Shown: positions 45,469 through 54,538, numbered from the stretch's first letter. The stretch is 64,000 nucleotides of DNA from Endozoicomonas sp965199185 (GCA_965199185.1 CBDAQW010000028.1:38231-102230), one strand, 5' to 3'. Made by a program: numbers and translations. Notes: a model not told the origin generated them from the letters alone.

Positions 45469-45693
45469 TCAAACCTGTTCTTTTTTAACTGCCTCGTGTT
45501 GATCCGATTTCAACGGACGAGCCTCTTCTGTCAGCGCGGCTTTTTCTTCACCGGCATTCATTGCCTTCTTAAAACCTTTGACAGCACCACCCAAATCAGA
45601 CCCCATATTACGCAGCTTTTTGGTACCGAAGAGCATAACCACAATTAGCAGAATAATAAGCAACTGCCACATACTGATGCCACCTAAACCCAT
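45469..45693 (-). CDS. tatA: Sec-independent protein translocase TatA
   Basis: A 74-residue pore-forming component: membrane helix MWQLLIILLIVVMLFGTKKLR with the FGTKKLRNMGSDLGGAVKGFKKAM amphipathic helix that defines TatA. Its start MGLGGISMWQ is typical of pseudomonads. tatA follows hisE in this operon. Confidence 0.95.
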   Translation of the reverse strand: MGLGGISMWQLLIILLIVVMLFGTKKLRNMGSDLGGAVKGFKKAMNAGEEKAALTEEARPLKSDQHEAVKKEQV

Positions 45694-45733
45694 TTTTTGC
45701 TCCTTGAACTCCAGTCAGAGTCGTAAAATCAAA

Positions 45734-46063
45734 CTATTTATTTCTCGATGCTTTCTCTTCAATGCCAGACAGACCAAAACGTCGGTCCAACTCCTTCAGC
45801 ACATCCGCCGGAGACAGATCAAGGTGAGAAAGCATCACCATTGTATGAAACCAGAGATCGGCTGTTTCGTAGATAACGTCTTCCTTGCTGCCACCATAAT
45901 TGGCTGCTTTGGCAGCAATCAGCGTTTCTGCCGACTCTTCACCGACTTTTTTCAGAATTTGATCCAGCCCCTTATTATGCAGACTGGCGACATAAGATGA
46001 ATTCGGATCTCCCTGCCGACGATTGTTCAGAACTTCGGTCAACCGTTCAAGTGTTTCGCTCAT
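45734..46063 (-). CDS. hisE: Phosphoribosyl-ATP pyrophosphatase
   Basis: A 109-residue all-helical enzyme of the MazG-like family, second step of histidine synthesis. Motifs: SYVASLHNKGLDQILKKVGEESAETLIAAK with the metal-binding EExxE, and DVIYETADLWFHTMVML. Here hisE is a separate gene from hisI, unlike the HisIE fusion of E. coli but as in Pseudomonas. Confidence 0.96.
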   Translation of the reverse strand: MSETLERLTEVLNNRRQGDPNSSYVASLHNKGLDQILKKVGEESAETLIAAKAANYGGSKEDVIYETADLWFHTMVMLSHLDLSPADVLKELDRRFGLSGIEEKASRNK

Positions 46064-46226
46064 TTATCAAACTTTCCGTTTTTTACATACCAATAGGCCG
46101 ACTTCCCCCAAAGGAGAAGCCAACAATAAAACATGCAAGCTGTTCAATTTTTCAATTCTGTATAAACGGTTGGCTTTATTGTGACCCTTGTACCCTCTGA
46201 GGATGCCCTTCGGGCTCACCCATATC

Positions 46227-46616
46227 TTACCCGTATATAGTATCAGGGTCTTTTATGACAGGATCATTAACAACCCAGTTTCCATCGACCCATTTAAGAT
46301 AAAAACACGACTCGCGCCCTGTATGACAGGCAATACCACCCAGTTGTTCAACGGATAAAACAATGGAGTCCCCATCACAGTCGAGTCGACATTCAATCAA
46401 CTTCTGAACGTGTCCGGACGATTCACCTTTCCGCCAGAGTTTTCCCCTTGAACGAGACCAGTAAATAGCCTCTTGCTTTTCCATAGTCAATAACAGGGAT
46501 TCCCGGTTCATCCAGGCCTGCATCAGGATTCTGCCAGATTTATGATCCTGAGCAATCGCCGCCACAAGACCATCCTGATTCCAGCGAACCTCATCCAGCC
46601 AGCTTGTTGAATTCAT
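46227..46616 (-). CDS. hisI: Phosphoribosyl-AMP cyclohydrolase
   Basis: A 129-residue zinc enzyme, third step of histidine synthesis. Motifs: GRILMQAWMNRESL, AIYWSRSRGKLWRKGESSGH, then DCDGDSIVLSVEQ and the zinc cysteines in GGIACHTGRESCFY. It starts 7 bp after ubiB. 163 bp separate hisI from hisE and contain a short GCCC-TTCG-GGC hairpin near the hisI stop. Confidence 0.96.
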   Translation of the reverse strand: MNSTSWLDEVRWNQDGLVAAIAQDHKSGRILMQAWMNRESLLLTMEKQEAIYWSRSRGKLWRKGESSGHVQKLIECRLDCDGDSIVLSVEQLGGIACHTGRESCFYLKWVDGNWVVNDPVIKDPDTIYG

Positions 46617-46623
46617 TATTTAT

Positions 46624-48219
46624 TTACCTGAGCAATAGCCAGCCACCGGTGAGAGCCAGCAACCAGCCAGCTAACGGGGCACTTAACAGCGCAGGATTAG
46701 TAGCCACCGAATATCCTGCTCCAATCACCAACATCGCCAGACCAAACTGACGCAAAGACTGACGACGTCTTTCCCGTTGGATAAAATAACTGATCATTTT
46801 GTCCTGATGATCGCCAAGCTGGCGTACACTCGAAACCACCTGTTGCGCGATAACTGGCGCATTTAAAATCCAGTCAGCGGCGTGTTCTTTTGCAGAGCAG
46901 GCCAGAGCCATTGGGTGGATTTGATCTTTCATCCATTTTTCCAGGTACGGTTGCGCAGTTACCCACAAGTCAAGGTCCGGATAAAGCTGCCTGCCCAGAC
47001 CCTCTACATTCAAAAGGGTCTTTTCCAGCAATACCAGCTGAGGCTGCACTTCCATATTGAAACGTCGCGCGACCTGAAACAGACGAACCAGCAATTGGCC
47101 AAAGGAAATATCCTTTAATGGCTTTTCAAAAACAGGCTCACACACAGTACGAATAGCCGCTTCAAGTTCACCTACCAAAGTCTCTCTTGGTACCCAACCT
47201 GAGTCTACATGCAATTGAGCGACCTTACGGTAATCCCGCCGGAAAAATGCCAGCAGATTACTGGCAAGATAGTGCTGATCCTCAGGTTCGATCGTACCAA
47301 CAATTCCGCAATCAATACCAATATACCTGGGCTCTTGAGGGTTACTGGCATCAATGAAAATATTGCCCGGATGCATGTCGGCATGAAAAAAACGGTCCCG
47401 GAATACCTGGGTGAAGAAAATCTCCACACCACGTTCCGCCAGTTTTTTCATATTCACATTCCGTTCTTTCAGGGTCACAACATCTGACACAGGAATGCCA
47501 TAAATACGCTCCATCACCATTACTTTAGGACGGCAATAATCCCAATAAACCTGTGGTACAAACAGCAAAGGTGATGCCAGAAAATTCCGTCTCAACTGTG
47601 AACAGTTTGCCGCTTCCCTGAGCAAATCCAGCTCATCAAAAATCGTACGCTCATAGTCAGCAACCACTTCAACCGGCTTCAGCCGCTTTGCTTCAGAAGA
47701 CAAAAGTCGTACAAAACGAGCACAAAGATACATCAACTGGATATCTTTTCGAATCACCTTTTCAATGCCCGGCCTAATAACTTTAACCACCACTTCTTCA
47801 CCAGAATGCAGCTGTGCACTGTGAACCTGAGCGACGGAAGCAGACGCCAACGGTTCCCGATCAAATCGGGCAAATAATGTATCAACCGGATTACCCAGGC
47901 TGTTCTCAATAATGACAATGGCATCACTGGCGGGAAACGGAGGTACGTTATCCTGCAAGCTCGCCAGTTCATCACTGACATCATCCGGTAAAAGATCACG
48001 ACGGGTCGACAGTATTTGACCAAACTTAATAAACACGGGGCCAAGCGCTTCCATGGCTAGCCGGATACGCTTACCTCTGGGGGCAGAATTTCGGATCAGA
48101 TAACGCCAGGGCATTAAAAATAAACAAAGGCGTGCTAAAAAAGGTAACCGCTCTGGATTGATCAGATTATCAAGCCGGTTGCGTGCGACTGCGGCAATAA
48201 TGTTCAATAAACGGATCAA
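46624..48219 (-). CDS. ubiB: Ubiquinone biosynthesis protein kinase-like UbiB
   Basis: A 531-residue ABC1/ADCK-type atypical kinase needed for ubiquinone synthesis. The KxGQ motif is in FIKFGQILSTRRDLLP, the alanine-rich loop in PLASASVAQVHSA, the catalytic part in FFHADMHPGNIF and the metal aspartate in IGIDCGIVG. C-terminal hydrophobic segments (~490-531) anchor it in the membrane. It starts with TTG (an in-frame TAG lies just upstream) after GGGGG. Only 38 bp separate it from ubiE, leaving no room for ubiJ. Confidence 0.95.
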   Translation of the reverse strand: MIRLLNIIAAVARNRLDNLINPERLPFLARLCLFLMPWRYLIRNSAPRGKRIRLAMEALGPVFIKFGQILSTRRDLLPDDVSDELASLQDNVPPFPASDAIVIIENSLGNPVDTLFARFDREPLASASVAQVHSAQLHSGEEVVVKVIRPGIEKVIRKDIQLMYLCARFVRLLSSEAKRLKPVEVVADYERTIFDELDLLREAANCSQLRRNFLASPLLFVPQVYWDYCRPKVMVMERIYGIPVSDVVTLKERNVNMKKLAERGVEIFFTQVFRDRFFHADMHPGNIFIDASNPQEPRYIGIDCGIVGTIEPEDQHYLASNLLAFFRRDYRKVAQLHVDSGWVPRETLVGELEAAIRTVCEPVFEKPLKDISFGQLLVRLFQVARRFNMEVQPQLVLLEKTLLNVEGLGRQLYPDLDLWVTAQPYLEKWMKDQIHPMALACSAKEHAADWILNAPVIAQQVVSSVRQLGDHQDKMISYFIQRERRRQSLRQFGLAMLVIGAGYSVATNPALLSAPLAGWLLALTGGWLLLR

Positions 48220-48257
48220 CTGCTAGCCCCCTGATTCAAACTTCTGATCAAACCACA

Positions 48258-49031
48258 TCAGGGTTTAACTCCCTTATGTAAAGCAACAATACCGCCAGTC
48301 ATATTGTGGTAAGCGGTATTGACAAAACCGGCGTCTTTCATCATACCTTCAAGCGTCTCCTGATCGGGATGCATCCGGATACTTTCTGCCAGATATTGAT
48401 AACTCTCCGCATCATTTGCCACCCATTTGCCCATCATGGGCAATAACCGGAATGAATACGTATCATAGACTTTGGTTAGCAATGGATTTTTGGTTTTGGA
48501 GAATTCCAGCACCAGCAAACGACCACCGGGTTTAAGCACCCGCAACATAGACCTTAGTGCCTTATCTTTGTCCGTCACATTACGAAGACCAAACGCAATG
48601 GTAATACAATCAAATGTATTATCCGGAAAAGGCAGGCTTTCAGCATTGGCCTGAAGATACTCGATATTGCCCACTGCTCCGCAGTTAGCCAGTTTGTTCC
48701 GACCCACCTTCAGCATGGAATCGTTAATATCCGCTAAAACCACTTTGCCCTGGTCACCAACAATGCGGGAAAACTTCAGGGTAAGATCACCAGTACCACC
48801 AGCTATATCCAACACTGTGTTGCCCGGTCGAACAGCAGAAAGCTCGATAGTGAAGCGTTTCCAGAGCCGATGCATACCCATAGACATCAGATCGTTCATC
48901 ACATCGTAACTGTTTGCTACCGAGTGGAATACGCCTGCGACCAGGTTCTCTTTATCTCCCGTCGGAACATCCCGATAACCAAAATGCGTGGTGTCGTTGG
49001 ATTGTCTTCCTTTGTGGCCTGCGTCTGACAT
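48258..49031 (-). CDS. ubiE: Ubiquinone/menaquinone C-methyltransferase UbiE
   Basis: A 257-residue SAM-dependent methyltransferase. The motifs YDVMNDLMSMGMHRLWKR, VLDIAGGTGDLTLKFS and ITIAFGLRNVTDKDKALRSM are typical. The ATG at 49031 follows GGA and gives MSDAGHKGRQ; 49091 is a longer frame without support. It heads the ubiE-ubiB-hisIE-tatABC operon. Confidence 0.97.
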   Translation of the reverse strand: MSDAGHKGRQSNDTTHFGYRDVPTGDKENLVAGVFHSVANSYDVMNDLMSMGMHRLWKRFTIELSAVRPGNTVLDIAGGTGDLTLKFSRIVGDQGKVVLADINDSMLKVGRNKLANCGAVGNIEYLQANAESLPFPDNTFDCITIAFGLRNVTDKDKALRSMLRVLKPGGRLLVLEFSKTKNPLLTKVYDTYSFRLLPMMGKWVANDAESYQYLAESIRMHPDQETLEGMMKDAGFVNTAYHNMTGGIVALHKGVKP

Positions 49032-49175
49032 GCGAATTCCAGGATAAGTTGAATCGGTTATATCGAGCACATTGTAATAACAAATACGCAAAGAGGTAAG
49101 TGAAAACGCGCAAAATTAATCCATATGGATATAATCTACCTGGGCGCTTTGAACGAGAGCCAGCAGGCCAGTTCT

Positions 49176-49550
49176 TTAAGAAAGTTGAACGACAGTTGCA
49201 TTCGGTTCACGGCTGGCATTGACAGTATGAATTTGAGTGAGATATTCGTCCCAATATTGATCTTTATTGACGCAGAGATCGTAAAGGAAATGCCAGTCAT
49301 AAATGCCGGTATTGTGTCCATCATCGAAGATGAGTTTGATGGCGTAGTTGCCTACTGGCTCTATTCCTGTGATGGAAACGTGCTTCTTACCGGTTTGCAA
49401 AACAGGATTGCCGTGGCCTTGCACTTCTGCGGACGGACTAAAGACTCTAAGTAGTTCGCTCTCAAGTCTGCCGGACACTTCGGTAAACTGAACTTCAAGC
49501 TCAGAAGATGATTTATGGAATTTGATGGCCGTGGGGGTTGGATTATTCAT
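49176..49550 (-). CDS. DUF971 / gamma-butyrobetaine hydroxylase-like N-domain protein
   Basis: A 124-residue protein. Its LRVFSPSAEVQGHGNPVLQ and KLIFDDGHNTGIYDWHFLYDL match the GBBH-like N-terminal (DUF971) domain, which occurs alone in many proteobacteria. A stand-alone domain of this sort has been tied to Fe-S handling in some species, but the role here is unknown. It lies upstream of ubiE, near where Pseudomonas also has it. Confidence 0.85.
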   Translation of the reverse strand: MNNPTPTAIKFHKSSSELEVQFTEVSGRLESELLRVFSPSAEVQGHGNPVLQTGKKHVSITGIEPVGNYAIKLIFDDGHNTGIYDWHFLYDLCVNKDQYWDEYLTQIHTVNASREPNATVVQLS

Positions 49551-49675
49551 CGCTGCACTAAAATAACCTGATTTAAGTCAAGTCACTATCATACAGCCTG
49601 ATTGATCTGTACAGGAGCCAATAAAATAAAATGCTATGTTGGTATTAAAAATATTAATACATGGGTCTTACAAGC

Positions 49676-49774
49676 ATGAACTCACAACATAATTATTATA
49701 ATCATGACGACGAGATTGACCTGCTGGAACTGATATAGAACCTGAATAAAGAAAAGAAAACGTTCATTAGCTGT
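49676..49774 (+). pseudogene. 5' remnant of a wzz-like chain-length determinant gene
   Basis: An ATG at 49676 opens MNSQHNYYNHDDEIDLLELI, whose DDEIDLxEL pattern is the usual N-terminus of Wzz/polysaccharide co-polymerase proteins. An in-frame TAG follows at 49736, after which the same frame continues NLNKEKKTFIS. The left end of an IS4-family element begins at 49775, so the gene was apparently truncated by insertion and then decayed. No later part of a wzz gene is visible to the right. Confidence 0.5.
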
Positions 49775-50045
49775 CACTACTATCCGGTTAAAAAACCGAA
49801 GATAGTGGAAGGCGCCTACCCTCATTGATCTGCGGTAAAATAGCAATTGCATAGACAGCTATTTCTCAGAACAAGAAAGACAGGCATCAAGCATCATAAC
49901 AGCGTTTTCCATCATTTGCTTAAAGCCATTCCCCGCCACCAGTTTCAGAAGGTCGTTGATCGTCACAATGACAATCACTGAATGAGAGAGCTTTCATGCT
50001 GGACACAAATGGTCGCATGATGTTTGCTCAACTGGCCAGCCATGT

Positions 50046-50055
50046 CTCCATTCGG
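50046..50055. repeat. Target-site duplication of ISAs1, left copy
   Basis: CTCCATTCGG occurs here and again at 51294-51303, directly flanking the ISAs1 element; the 10-bp size fits ISAs1-type transposition. Confidence 0.9.
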
Positions 50056-51293
50056 CAGGGCAATCTCATTTGGCACTAACATACTTTGCCCTGTGACATT
50101 AAAACAACTCAAAAGGTATGGCATTCTCCACCCTAAGACTAAGGATGCCATATATGACCCTCTTGGATGCATTTTCCGAACTGACTGAAATTCGTGCTGA
50201 TAATCATCGTTATCCTCTGCCAAACCTTGTTTTCATAGCTGTTTGCATGATCACTTGTGGCGCTGAAGACTGGAAGATGGTCTCAGAACTTGCCAAGAAA
50301 AAGAAATCCTGGCTAAAGCTTCATATCCCTCTTCCTCATGGCGTCCCATCTCATCACACATTTATTCGAGTTTTTGAACGACTTGATCCAGATGAGTTTC
50401 GCCAATGTTTTATAACCTGGGTTAAACAAATTGCTGAGCGTACTCATGGTGAAGTCATCGCTATTGATGGAAAAACACTGCGTCGCTCATACGATAAAGG
50501 TGATAACAAGGCCGCTATCCATATGGTCAACGCATGGGCCAGCCAGACAGGTATGGTACTTGGGCAACTTAAGACAGCAGCCAAGTCTAATGAGATAACC
50601 GCTATTCCAGCACTTCTCGATATGCTAGAGATCAGCGGGTGCATTGTCAGCACTGACGCTATGGGCTGCCAAAGAGCGATCGCTGAAAAAATCAGAGATA
50701 AAAATGCGCACTACCTGCTGGCTGTAAAAGGAAACCAGCCGCACCTACACGATGATATCAAGCTTTATCTTGATGATCTGGCGACAAAGGAAAAGCTATC
50801 TGAAAGCGCAAGTTTTCATGAAACGATAGAAAAAGGTCATGGACGAATAGAAATACGTCGCTGTTGGGCAAGTACTGATATTCATTGGCTTGTCCAGCGT
50901 GAAGACTGGAAAGATCTCGCTATGATAGGGGTTGTTGAAGGTGAGCGTCATGAAGGTGATCAGGTGAGTATTGAGCGTCGATATTTTATTTCTAGCCTAA
51001 CCACAGGTGCCAAGCACTTCATGAATTCAGTGCGATCTCATTGGTCGGTGGAGAACAATCTGCACTGGGTACTCGACATTGGCTTTAGAGAAGACGAGTG
51101 TCGTATTAGAAAAGGCTTTGGCCCAGAGAATATGGCGATATTCAGACAAATAGCTCTAAACTTGCTGGAGCAGGAGACTACCTTAAAGCTTGGCATCAAG
51201 AACAAGCGCATCATGGCGGCAGCGGATGACGAATACAGAACACTGCTGCTTCAAGGAATTATTTGAAAGTTAGTGCTAAATGAGATCGCCCTG
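50056..51293 (+). mobile_element. ISAs1-family insertion sequence, apparently intact
   Basis: A 1238-bp element with 25-bp terminal inverted repeats beginning CAGGGC(A/G)ATCTCATTT, running inward to GCACTAAC at 50073-50080, and matching at 51269-51293 with two mismatches. Flanked by the 10-bp direct repeat CTCCATTCGG, it carries one full-length transposase. The perfect target duplication and intact gene imply a recent insertion into the older IS4 remnant. Confidence 0.93.
50154..51266 (+). CDS. ISAs1-family transposase
   Basis: A 370-residue DDE transposase. The first catalytic aspartate is in VIAIDGKTLRRSYDK, the second in IVSTDAMGCQRAIAEKI and the glutamate in WSVENNLHWVLDIGFREDECR. LAVKGNQPHLHDDI is also typical of the family. 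The ATG at 50154 has AAGGA 8 nt upstream; earlier in-frame starts at 50118 and 50145 are less likely. The gene is complete, so the element may still be mobile. Confidence 0.93.
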   Translation: MTLLDAFSELTEIRADNHRYPLPNLVFIAVCMITCGAEDWKMVSELAKKKKSWLKLHIPLPHGVPSHHTFIRVFERLDPDEFRQCFITWVKQIAERTHGEVIAIDGKTLRRSYDKGDNKAAIHMVNAWASQTGMVLGQLKTAAKSNEITAIPALLDMLEISGCIVSTDAMGCQRAIAEKIRDKNAHYLLAVKGNQPHLHDDIKLYLDDLATKEKLSESASFHETIEKGHGRIEIRRCWASTDIHWLVQREDWKDLAMIGVVEGERHEGDQVSIERRYFISSLTTGAKHFMNSVRSHWSVENNLHWVLDIGFREDECRIRKGFGPENMAIFRQIALNLLEQETTLKLGIKNKRIMAAADDEYRTLLLQGII

Positions 51294-51303
51294 CTCCATT
51301 CGG
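51294..51303. repeat. Target-site duplication of ISAs1, right copy
   Basis: Right copy of CTCCATTCGG; the disrupted IS4 reading frame resumes through this sequence. Confidence 0.9.
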
Positions 51304-51927
51304 GATTTGCTTGAGGATTTCAATGACGGTCATCGCCATCATTATCATTTGAATGCCTCCTATGTATTTGATCGAACCTATGAGGTTATTAAAACTCGCG
51401 AAACCACAGAAGACTTTATCCCTTTGAGGACGAGATTATCAAACTGTCTTCTCGCAAGGGGCAGAGAAACTGCCCTACCAACCTGAGGCAGGTCAAAATC
51501 CGTCCGGAGGAAGACGACAAAGAGCTGGTGTTTATCAGTAACGATCTGAAGAGGAACGGCTGCTGAGATCGCTGGCTTGTATAAATCTCGCTGGCAGATT
51601 GAATTGTTCTTCAAGTGAATTGAACAGAATCTGGAGATCAAACTTTTTATTAGGCGAAGCAAAAACGCCCTGAACATTCAGGTTCTGTCGGCAATGATCG
51701 CTTACCTGTTATTACGGTTTGCCCAAATCACAACACACTGACCGTTGTCGTTACAGCAAATAGCTCGAAAAATCAGTCTCAACTTAGCCAGTCGTCGCTC
51801 ATTGCTGGAATTATTCTTCAGTGATCCACCGGAGAAAAACGAAGACAGCTTGCTCCAAAGTCAGGGGCTTCTGGATCTCGGGTATGCTTAACTGGACAGC
51901 AGTGACTTTTTATGGCCTTCTTACAAA

Positions 51928-51957
51928 AAAAAGCCGGGATATTAAACCCGGCTTTTT
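51928..51957 (-). terminator. Rho-independent terminator of the ribosomal alpha operon
   Basis: AAAAAGCCGGG and CCCGGCTTTTT form a strong stem; the minus strand reads into a run of eight T residues, just after the rplQ stop. Confidence 0.95.
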
Positions 51958-51972
51958 CTGGCAACTGACAAC

Positions 51973-52365
51973 TTATTCAGCGTCAGCTTCTACAGCTTCA
52001 TCAGCAACTGGACGATCCAGCAGCTCAACATAGGCCATAGGCGCATTGTCACCCTTACGGAATCCACATTTCAGAATGCGAATGTAACCACCAGGACGAT
52101 CTTTGAAGCGCGGACCCAAGTCAGAGAACAGTTTACCAACAGTAGCCTTATTACGGAGACGATCAAACGCCAGGCGACGGTTAGCAACGCTATCTTCTTT
52201 AGCTAGAGTGATCAACGGTTCAGCTACACGACGAAGCTCTTTAGCCTTCGGCAGTGTAGTCTTAATTACTTCGTGCTCAACCAGAGAAGCAGTCATATTC
52301 TTGAACATCGCCTTGCGATGAGAACTGTTCCGGTTAAGCTTGCGGCCACTTTTACGATGACGCAT
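51973..52365 (-). CDS. rplQ: 50S ribosomal protein L17
   Basis: A 130-residue protein with the full N-terminal core MRHRKSGRKLNRNSSHRKAM and KTTLPKAKELRRVAEPLITL. The C-terminus is Ala/Glu-rich, as in gammaproteobacteria. Last gene of the alpha operon, 68 bp after rpoA, followed by a terminator. Confidence 0.98.
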   Translation of the reverse strand: MRHRKSGRKLNRNSSHRKAMFKNMTASLVEHEVIKTTLPKAKELRRVAEPLITLAKEDSVANRRLAFDRLRNKATVGKLFSDLGPRFKDRPGGYIRILKCGFRKGDNAPMAYVELLDRPVADEAVEADAE

Positions 52366-52433
52366 GGCACAAACTTCCTCTTCTAACTGAAGCCATCACT
52401 ATTGCATGCAACAGTAATGACTCTCAGCTGCAT

Positions 52434-53435
52434 TTAAGCAGAAACCTTGTCGTCGCCCTTCAGACTGGCTGGTGGCCAGTTATCGAGACGCATACCCAGA
52501 CTCAGACCACGGGAGGCAAGAACGTCTTTGATTTCAGTCAAAGATTTCTTACCCAGGTTCGGGGTCTTGAGCAACTCAACTTCGGTGCGCTGAATCAGGT
52601 CGCCGATGTAGTAGATGTTCTCCGCCTTCAGGCAGTTTGCACTACGTACAGTCAGTTCCAGATCGTCAACCGGACGCAGAAGAATAGGATCAACCTCATC
52701 TTCTTCCTTCACAGGTTCTGGCTCGGACTCACCTTCCAGATCAACGAATACAGCCAGCTGCTGCTGCAGAATTGTTGCAGCGCGGCGGATGGCTTCGTCC
52801 GCATCCAGGGTGCCATCGGTTTCCAGATCAATCACCAGCTTATCGAGGTCAGTACGCTGTTCTACACGGGCACTTTCAACGACATAGGAAACACGGTGTA
52901 CAGGGCTATAGGTAGCATCCAGCTGAAGACGGCCAATAGCACGGGTTTCCTCTTCGTCTTGACGACGACTGTCAGCTGACTCATAACCGCGACCACGAGC
53001 CACTTTCAGCTTCATGTTCAGGTCACCTTTATCGTTCATGTGAGCGATAACGTGATCTGGATTAACGATCTCTACATCGTGATCCAACTGAATGTCTGCT
53101 GCGGTGACAACACCAGACCCTTTTTTGTTCAGGGTCAAGGTAACACTGTCACGGCCGGTCATGGAAATGGCCAGGCCCTTCAGGTTCAGCAGGATTTCAA
53201 TAACGTCTTCCTGCACGCCTTCTATCGCGCTGTATTCATGCTGTACGCCATCGATCTCTACCTCAGTCACGGCACAGCCGGGCATAGAGGAAAGAAGAAT
53301 ACGACGCAACGCATTACCGAGGGTGTGCCCAAAACCACGTTCCAGTGGCTCCAGGGTTACCTTAGCGCGTGTCAGGCTAATTTCTTCGACATCGATATGC
53401 CGAGGAGTTAGAAATTCAGTAACCGAATTCTGCAT
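52434..53435 (-). CDS. rpoA: RNA polymerase alpha subunit
   Basis: A 333-residue protein. The N-terminal dimerisation domain contains FGHTLGNALRRILLSSMPG. The C-terminal domain (LTVRSANCLKAENIYYIGDLIQRTEVELLKTPNLGKKSL) binds UP elements and activators. It assembles with beta and beta' and lies between rpsD and rplQ, the universal order. Confidence 0.99.
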   Translation of the reverse strand: MQNSVTEFLTPRHIDVEEISLTRAKVTLEPLERGFGHTLGNALRRILLSSMPGCAVTEVEIDGVQHEYSAIEGVQEDVIEILLNLKGLAISMTGRDSVTLTLNKKGSGVVTAADIQLDHDVEIVNPDHVIAHMNDKGDLNMKLKVARGRGYESADSRRQDEEETRAIGRLQLDATYSPVHRVSYVVESARVEQRTDLDKLVIDLETDGTLDADEAIRRAATILQQQLAVFVDLEGESEPEPVKEEDEVDPILLRPVDDLELTVRSANCLKAENIYYIGDLIQRTEVELLKTPNLGKKSLTEIKDVLASRGLSLGMRLDNWPPASLKGDDKVSA

Positions 53436-53466
53436 GGATGTTACACCCCACCTAACTGTCTATCCC

Positions 53467-54087
53467 TTACTTGGAGTACAGCTCGACGATCAAGTTTTCG
53501 TTGATGTCGGCTGCCATGTCACTCCGCTCGGGCAGCACTTTGAACGTGCCTTCTTTCTTCTTGGAGTCTACTTCAACCCAGGAAGCGAAGCCGCGCTGAG
53601 CTGCCAGCTCAAGTGCTGCATTGATACGCAGCTGGTTTTGTGCCTTCTCACGAACAGACACAACATCACCAGGGGCAACCTTGTAAGACGGGATATTAAC
53701 GGTCTTACCATTAACCAGGATAGCCTTGTGGCTTACCAGCTGACGTGCTTCTGCACGGGTAGAACCGAATCCCATGCGGTAAACTACATTATCAAGGCGA
53801 GACTCAAGAAGTTGCAACAGGTTTGAACCAGTAGCACCCTTCAGACGGTCAGCTTCCTTGTAGTAGTTACGGAACTGCTTTTCCAGAACGCCGTAGATAC
53901 GACGAACTTTCTGCTTCTCACGAAGCTGAACACCGTAGTCGGACAAACGACCACGACGCTGGCCATGCTGACCAGGAGGAATCTCTGCCTTGCACTTTGA
54001 CTCAAGCGCGCGAACACCACTCTTCAGAAAGAGGTCGGTGCCTTCGCGACGAGACAATTTGCACTTAGGACCAATATATCTAGCCAT
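53467..54087 (-). CDS. rpsD: 30S ribosomal protein S4
   Basis: A 206-residue protein, MARYIGPKCKLSRREGTDLF, with the S4 RNA-binding domain (SRLDNVVYRMGFGSTRAEARQLVSH). In enterobacteria S4 represses translation of its own operon at the rpsM leader; the same may apply here. 13 bp after rpsK. Confidence 0.98.
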   Translation of the reverse strand: MARYIGPKCKLSRREGTDLFLKSGVRALESKCKAEIPPGQHGQRRGRLSDYGVQLREKQKVRRIYGVLEKQFRNYYKEADRLKGATGSNLLQLLESRLDNVVYRMGFGSTRAEARQLVSHKAILVNGKTVNIPSYKVAPGDVVSVREKAQNQLRINAALELAAQRGFASWVEVDSKKKEGTFKVLPERSDMAADINENLIVELYSK

Positions 54088-54100
54088 TTCGGTCTCCTAC

Positions 54101-54490
54101 TTATACACGACGCTTTTTAGGCGGACGACAACCGTTGTGAGGGATCGGAGTAACATCAGTGATGTTAGTGATCTTGTACCCACAAGCGTTCAAAGCGCGC
54201 ACAGCGGATTCACGACCTGGACCAGGTCCTTTTACGCATACGTCTAGATTCTTCAGACCGTACTCAGCGGCAGCACGTCCGGCACGTTCAGCAGCAACCT
54301 GTGCAGCGAACGGAGTGCTCTTACGGGAACCACGGAAGCCGGAGCCACCTGCAGTTGCCCAGGACAGTGCATTACCCTGGCGATCGGTAATGGTCACGAT
54401 TGTATTGTTAAAAGAGGCGTGGATGTGTGCAACACCATCAACTACCGTCTTTTTAACCTTCTTACGTGAGCGAGTACCTGGCTTTGCCAT
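54101..54490 (-). CDS. rpsK: 30S ribosomal protein S11
   Basis: A 129-residue protein, complete, with the conserved segments VAHIHASFNNTIVTITDRQGN and ESAVRALNACGYKITNITDVTPIPHNGCRPPKKRRV. Typical position between rpsM and rpsD. Confidence 0.98.
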   Translation of the reverse strand: MAKPGTRSRKKVKKTVVDGVAHIHASFNNTIVTITDRQGNALSWATAGGSGFRGSRKSTPFAAQVAAERAGRAAAEYGLKNLDVCVKGPGPGRESAVRALNACGYKITNITDVTPIPHNGCRPPKKRRV

Positions 54491-54538
54491 ATCAGAACAA
54501 ATCCTGTATCAATCGAAGATTGCAATTAAGCAACAATC

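Larger units (their letters stand above)
49892..51891 (+). pseudogene. Degenerate IS4-family transposase remnant
   Basis: The left part reads HHNSVFHHLLKAIPRHQF, then after a frameshift AFMLDTNGRMMFAQLASHVSIRDLL, the N-terminus of an IS4-type transposase; reading continues across the ISAs1 insertion as LEDFNDGHRHHYHL. The right part has RWQIELFFK*IEQNLEIKLF (in-frame stop) and IQVLSAMIAYLLLRFAQ, the C-terminal YREK-type region. The middle, with the first catalytic residues, is missing. Several stops and frameshifts show it is inactive. Confidence 0.75.
49775..51904 (+). mobile_element. Decayed IS4-family element, interrupted by ISAs1
   Basis: Its ends form imperfect 17-bp inverted repeats: CACTACTATCCGGTTAA (49775-49791) and TTAACTGGACAGCAGTG (51888-51904). 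Inside, fragments of an IS4-like transposase appear on both sides of the nested element. Without the nested element and its duplicated target the length is about 880 bp, well below a full element, so an internal deletion has occurred. Confidence 0.75.

Noticed and set aside
53092..53826. A 244-codon plus-strand frame
   Set aside because: It is antisense to rpoA and rpsD, which are certain; no ribosome-binding site or family match.
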